DNA of 64,000 nt from Rhizobium sp. BT03 (lineage in GTDB: Bacteria; Pseudomonadota; Alphaproteobacteria; Rhizobiales; Rhizobiaceae). The stretch covers positions 372,001-436,000 of the forward strand of contig NZ_CP125642.1 in assembly GCF_030053155.1 (NCBI RefSeq), written 5' to 3'. Position numbers and translations under genes: made by a program. Shown piece by piece: positions 63,041-64,000 of the stretch. Under the pieces are notes generated by a model that saw nothing but the letters and a program-made list of their open reading frames with translations, did not search any database and was not told the DNA's origin. Position 1 is the stretch's first letter. Each line of letters opens with the position of its first letter.

Positions 63041-63745
63041 AGGCCTGCATCTGCAATCTCCGGGTCCGAATTCCGAGATACAACGCTGATGGCTAAAGAG
63101 GGAAAGACAGATACGGTGCGAAGCTACCAGAGCCTTGGCTTTTTCTCGGGAACTTTCTCAGGAAAAATCGGCGTCGGACATATCACGCGACCGACAAGTG
63201 ACGAGCCATGAAGCTGCCGTCTTTTGCGAACCATCGGAAAAGCCCGATGGACTTCCCGATTGCATGCATTGTGCTTGCCTTCGCCGTTGGCGTTCAGGAG
63301 CATTTTCTGGAAATAAAGCAGGAAGCAGGCATGCGAGGATCGGGACGTCATCGCGTCCTCCTCTCGTCGGGGCTAGGGCGCGCGCATGTCCCTCAGGCGG
63401 CAGCGCCCTGACCAGTTGCAGCCGACATCGCACCCTGGGCTTCATTTCCGCCTTTGGCAAGCAAGTTTTGCTATTCATGTGGTGCCTTGAAGGAGGCTGA
63501 TCAAACCCTTACATAAATTGCACGTTTTCAGGCTTTCGGCCAGACTGGCTGGAGCGATTTGTTCTGGATGTGTTCGTCCGGTAGGATTTCCTCCGCCGAT
63601 AAGTTCTCCGGAGGCGAAAGAGATACGCCAAGATGCAGCAGCGTCTGCTGAACGGTTGGCTGACTTCTTTTTTCCGTTGATACCGCAGACCGGACGGTGA
63701 TGATCAACTGTCCTCGACAATCGCCCCAATCGCAAGGATGAGGTT
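63041..63745. other. Mostly non-coding stretch
   Basis: Several overlapping frames exist on both strands, but none has both a good ribosome-binding site and coding-like composition except, weakly, the frame at 63208. GAAACTTTCTC...GGAAAAATC near 63150 and the T-rich GACTTCTTTTTTCCG at 63661 are the only notable stretches. I see no RNA gene. Confidence 0.4.
63208..63411 (+). CDS. Doubtful small protein
   Basis: 67 residues (MKLPSFANHRKSPMDFPIAC) with one short hydrophobic stretch (IACIVLAFAVGV), so possibly a membrane peptide. GACGAG precedes the ATG. An antisense frame of similar length overlaps it. Composition does not decide; kept at low confidence. Confidence 0.28.
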   Translation: MKLPSFANHRKSPMDFPIACIVLAFAVGVQEHFLEIKQEAGMRGSGRHRVLLSSGLGRAHVPQAAAP

Positions 63746-63991
63746 ATGACCGTTTTCGACTATAGTGCCGGCGCGGGGCTTTACCCGTGCAAGACAATCA
63801 AGAGAAAAAGCAGCCTCGCTTACAAAAGGTTCGATACCGTCGCCGAAGCTCTTCGCTTTGCGATCGAGGACATGCCGGCCTCTCTCCTTCGCGGATCCGT
63901 GCTCGAAGTCGAGGAGGCGCGCTTTGATGGATTGCAGATGCGCAAACTCTATGAAGCCGAGGCATATCCGCTGACGCGCCGGAAGTCGTGA
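63746..63991 (+). CDS. Small conserved-type protein of unknown function
   Basis: 81 residues (MTVFDYSAGAGLYPCKTIKR). Central part KRFDTVAEALRFAIEDMPASLLRGSVLEVEEARFDG; cytosolic, mixed alpha/beta. AGGATGAGG lies just ahead of the ATG, and codon use is clearly coding. The type is frequent in Rhizobium genomes, but its function is not known to me. It is the last gene in the window. Confidence 0.75.
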   Translation: MTVFDYSAGAGLYPCKTIKRKSSLAYKRFDTVAEALRFAIEDMPASLLRGSVLEVEEARFDGLQMRKLYEAEAYPLTRRKS

Positions 63992-64000
63992 GGCGGTGGT

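Noticed and set aside
63124..63351. Minus-strand frame of 75 codons opposite 63208-63411
   Set aside because: Arginine/histidine-rich shadow-like translation with no start signal.
63475..63735. 86-codon minus-strand frame
   Set aside because: No start signal and no regular composition; not listed as a gene.

Overview
The window looks like a segment of a Rhizobium genome, close to the R. leguminosarum / R. etli group. It is GC-rich. Its operon arrangements (pcaDCHGB with divergent pcaQ, hutI-H-G-U-D with divergent hutF, an agp/aga alpha-galactoside cluster) are those known from rhizobia, and it carries several families of rhizobial intergenic palindromes. It also holds a decayed member of the plasmid-associated RHE_PE00001 (DUF1612) family. 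There is no rRNA, tRNA, CRISPR array, integrase or replication gene, so the replicon type (chromosome or plasmid) is not decided.

Layout. 0-2.4 kb: the end of a polar amino-acid ABC ATPase, a Gfo/Idh/MocA oxidoreductase and a shikimate-dehydrogenase-like protein in one operon. 2.46-2.64 kb: a short remnant of a HigA-type antitoxin gene. 2.6-8.0 kb: protocatechuate branch of the beta-ketoadipate pathway (pcaB, G, H, C, D on the minus strand; pcaQ divergent). 8.1-9.3 kb: a Xre/RES toxin-antitoxin pair with its own palindromic operator. 9.3-12 kb: alpha/beta hydrolase, a 60-aa protein, a strong candidate small RNA, a DUF899 protein and a J-domain protein. 12.2-26.4 kb: histidine degradation (hutD, U, G, H, I; hutF), two HutC-type repressors, an amino-acid ABC transporter, and a second HutH-like protein that lacks the MIO-forming tripeptide. 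26.4-33 kb: secreted protein, PAP2 phosphatase, dimethylglycine/sarcosine-dehydrogenase-like protein, a three-gene unit with a Xre protein, and a methyltransferase. 33-43.2 kb: AraC activator, two GH4 alpha-galactosidases and a complete peptide-type ABC importer (agpT, agaL1, agpA-D, agaL2), closed by a strong terminator.

43.2-55.2 kb is an accessory island. It begins with two decayed genes and a low-GC leader. Then come two tightly coupled gene sets. The first (44.4-48.2 kb) is a putative ABC-three-component conflict system: 41-aa leader ORF, DUF4297-type nuclease, middle component, and an SMC-like ABC ATPase with a zinc ribbon in its coiled coil. The second (48.3-55.2 kb) is a sigma-factor-like protein, an SNF2 helicase and a sacsin-type GHKL ATPase with a C-terminal zinc finger. 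I do not recognise this second three-gene module as a named defence system, and it is the best candidate for something undescribed.

55.3-64 kb holds an atypical EF-G-like GTPase, a frameshifted NmrA-like gene, many small rhizobial genes of unknown function, a BON protein, a DUF1488 protein and a seven-unit cysteine-repeat secreted protein with a frameshift in its signal peptide. Two small genes here share a duplicated 5' leader whose hairpin shows compensatory base changes.
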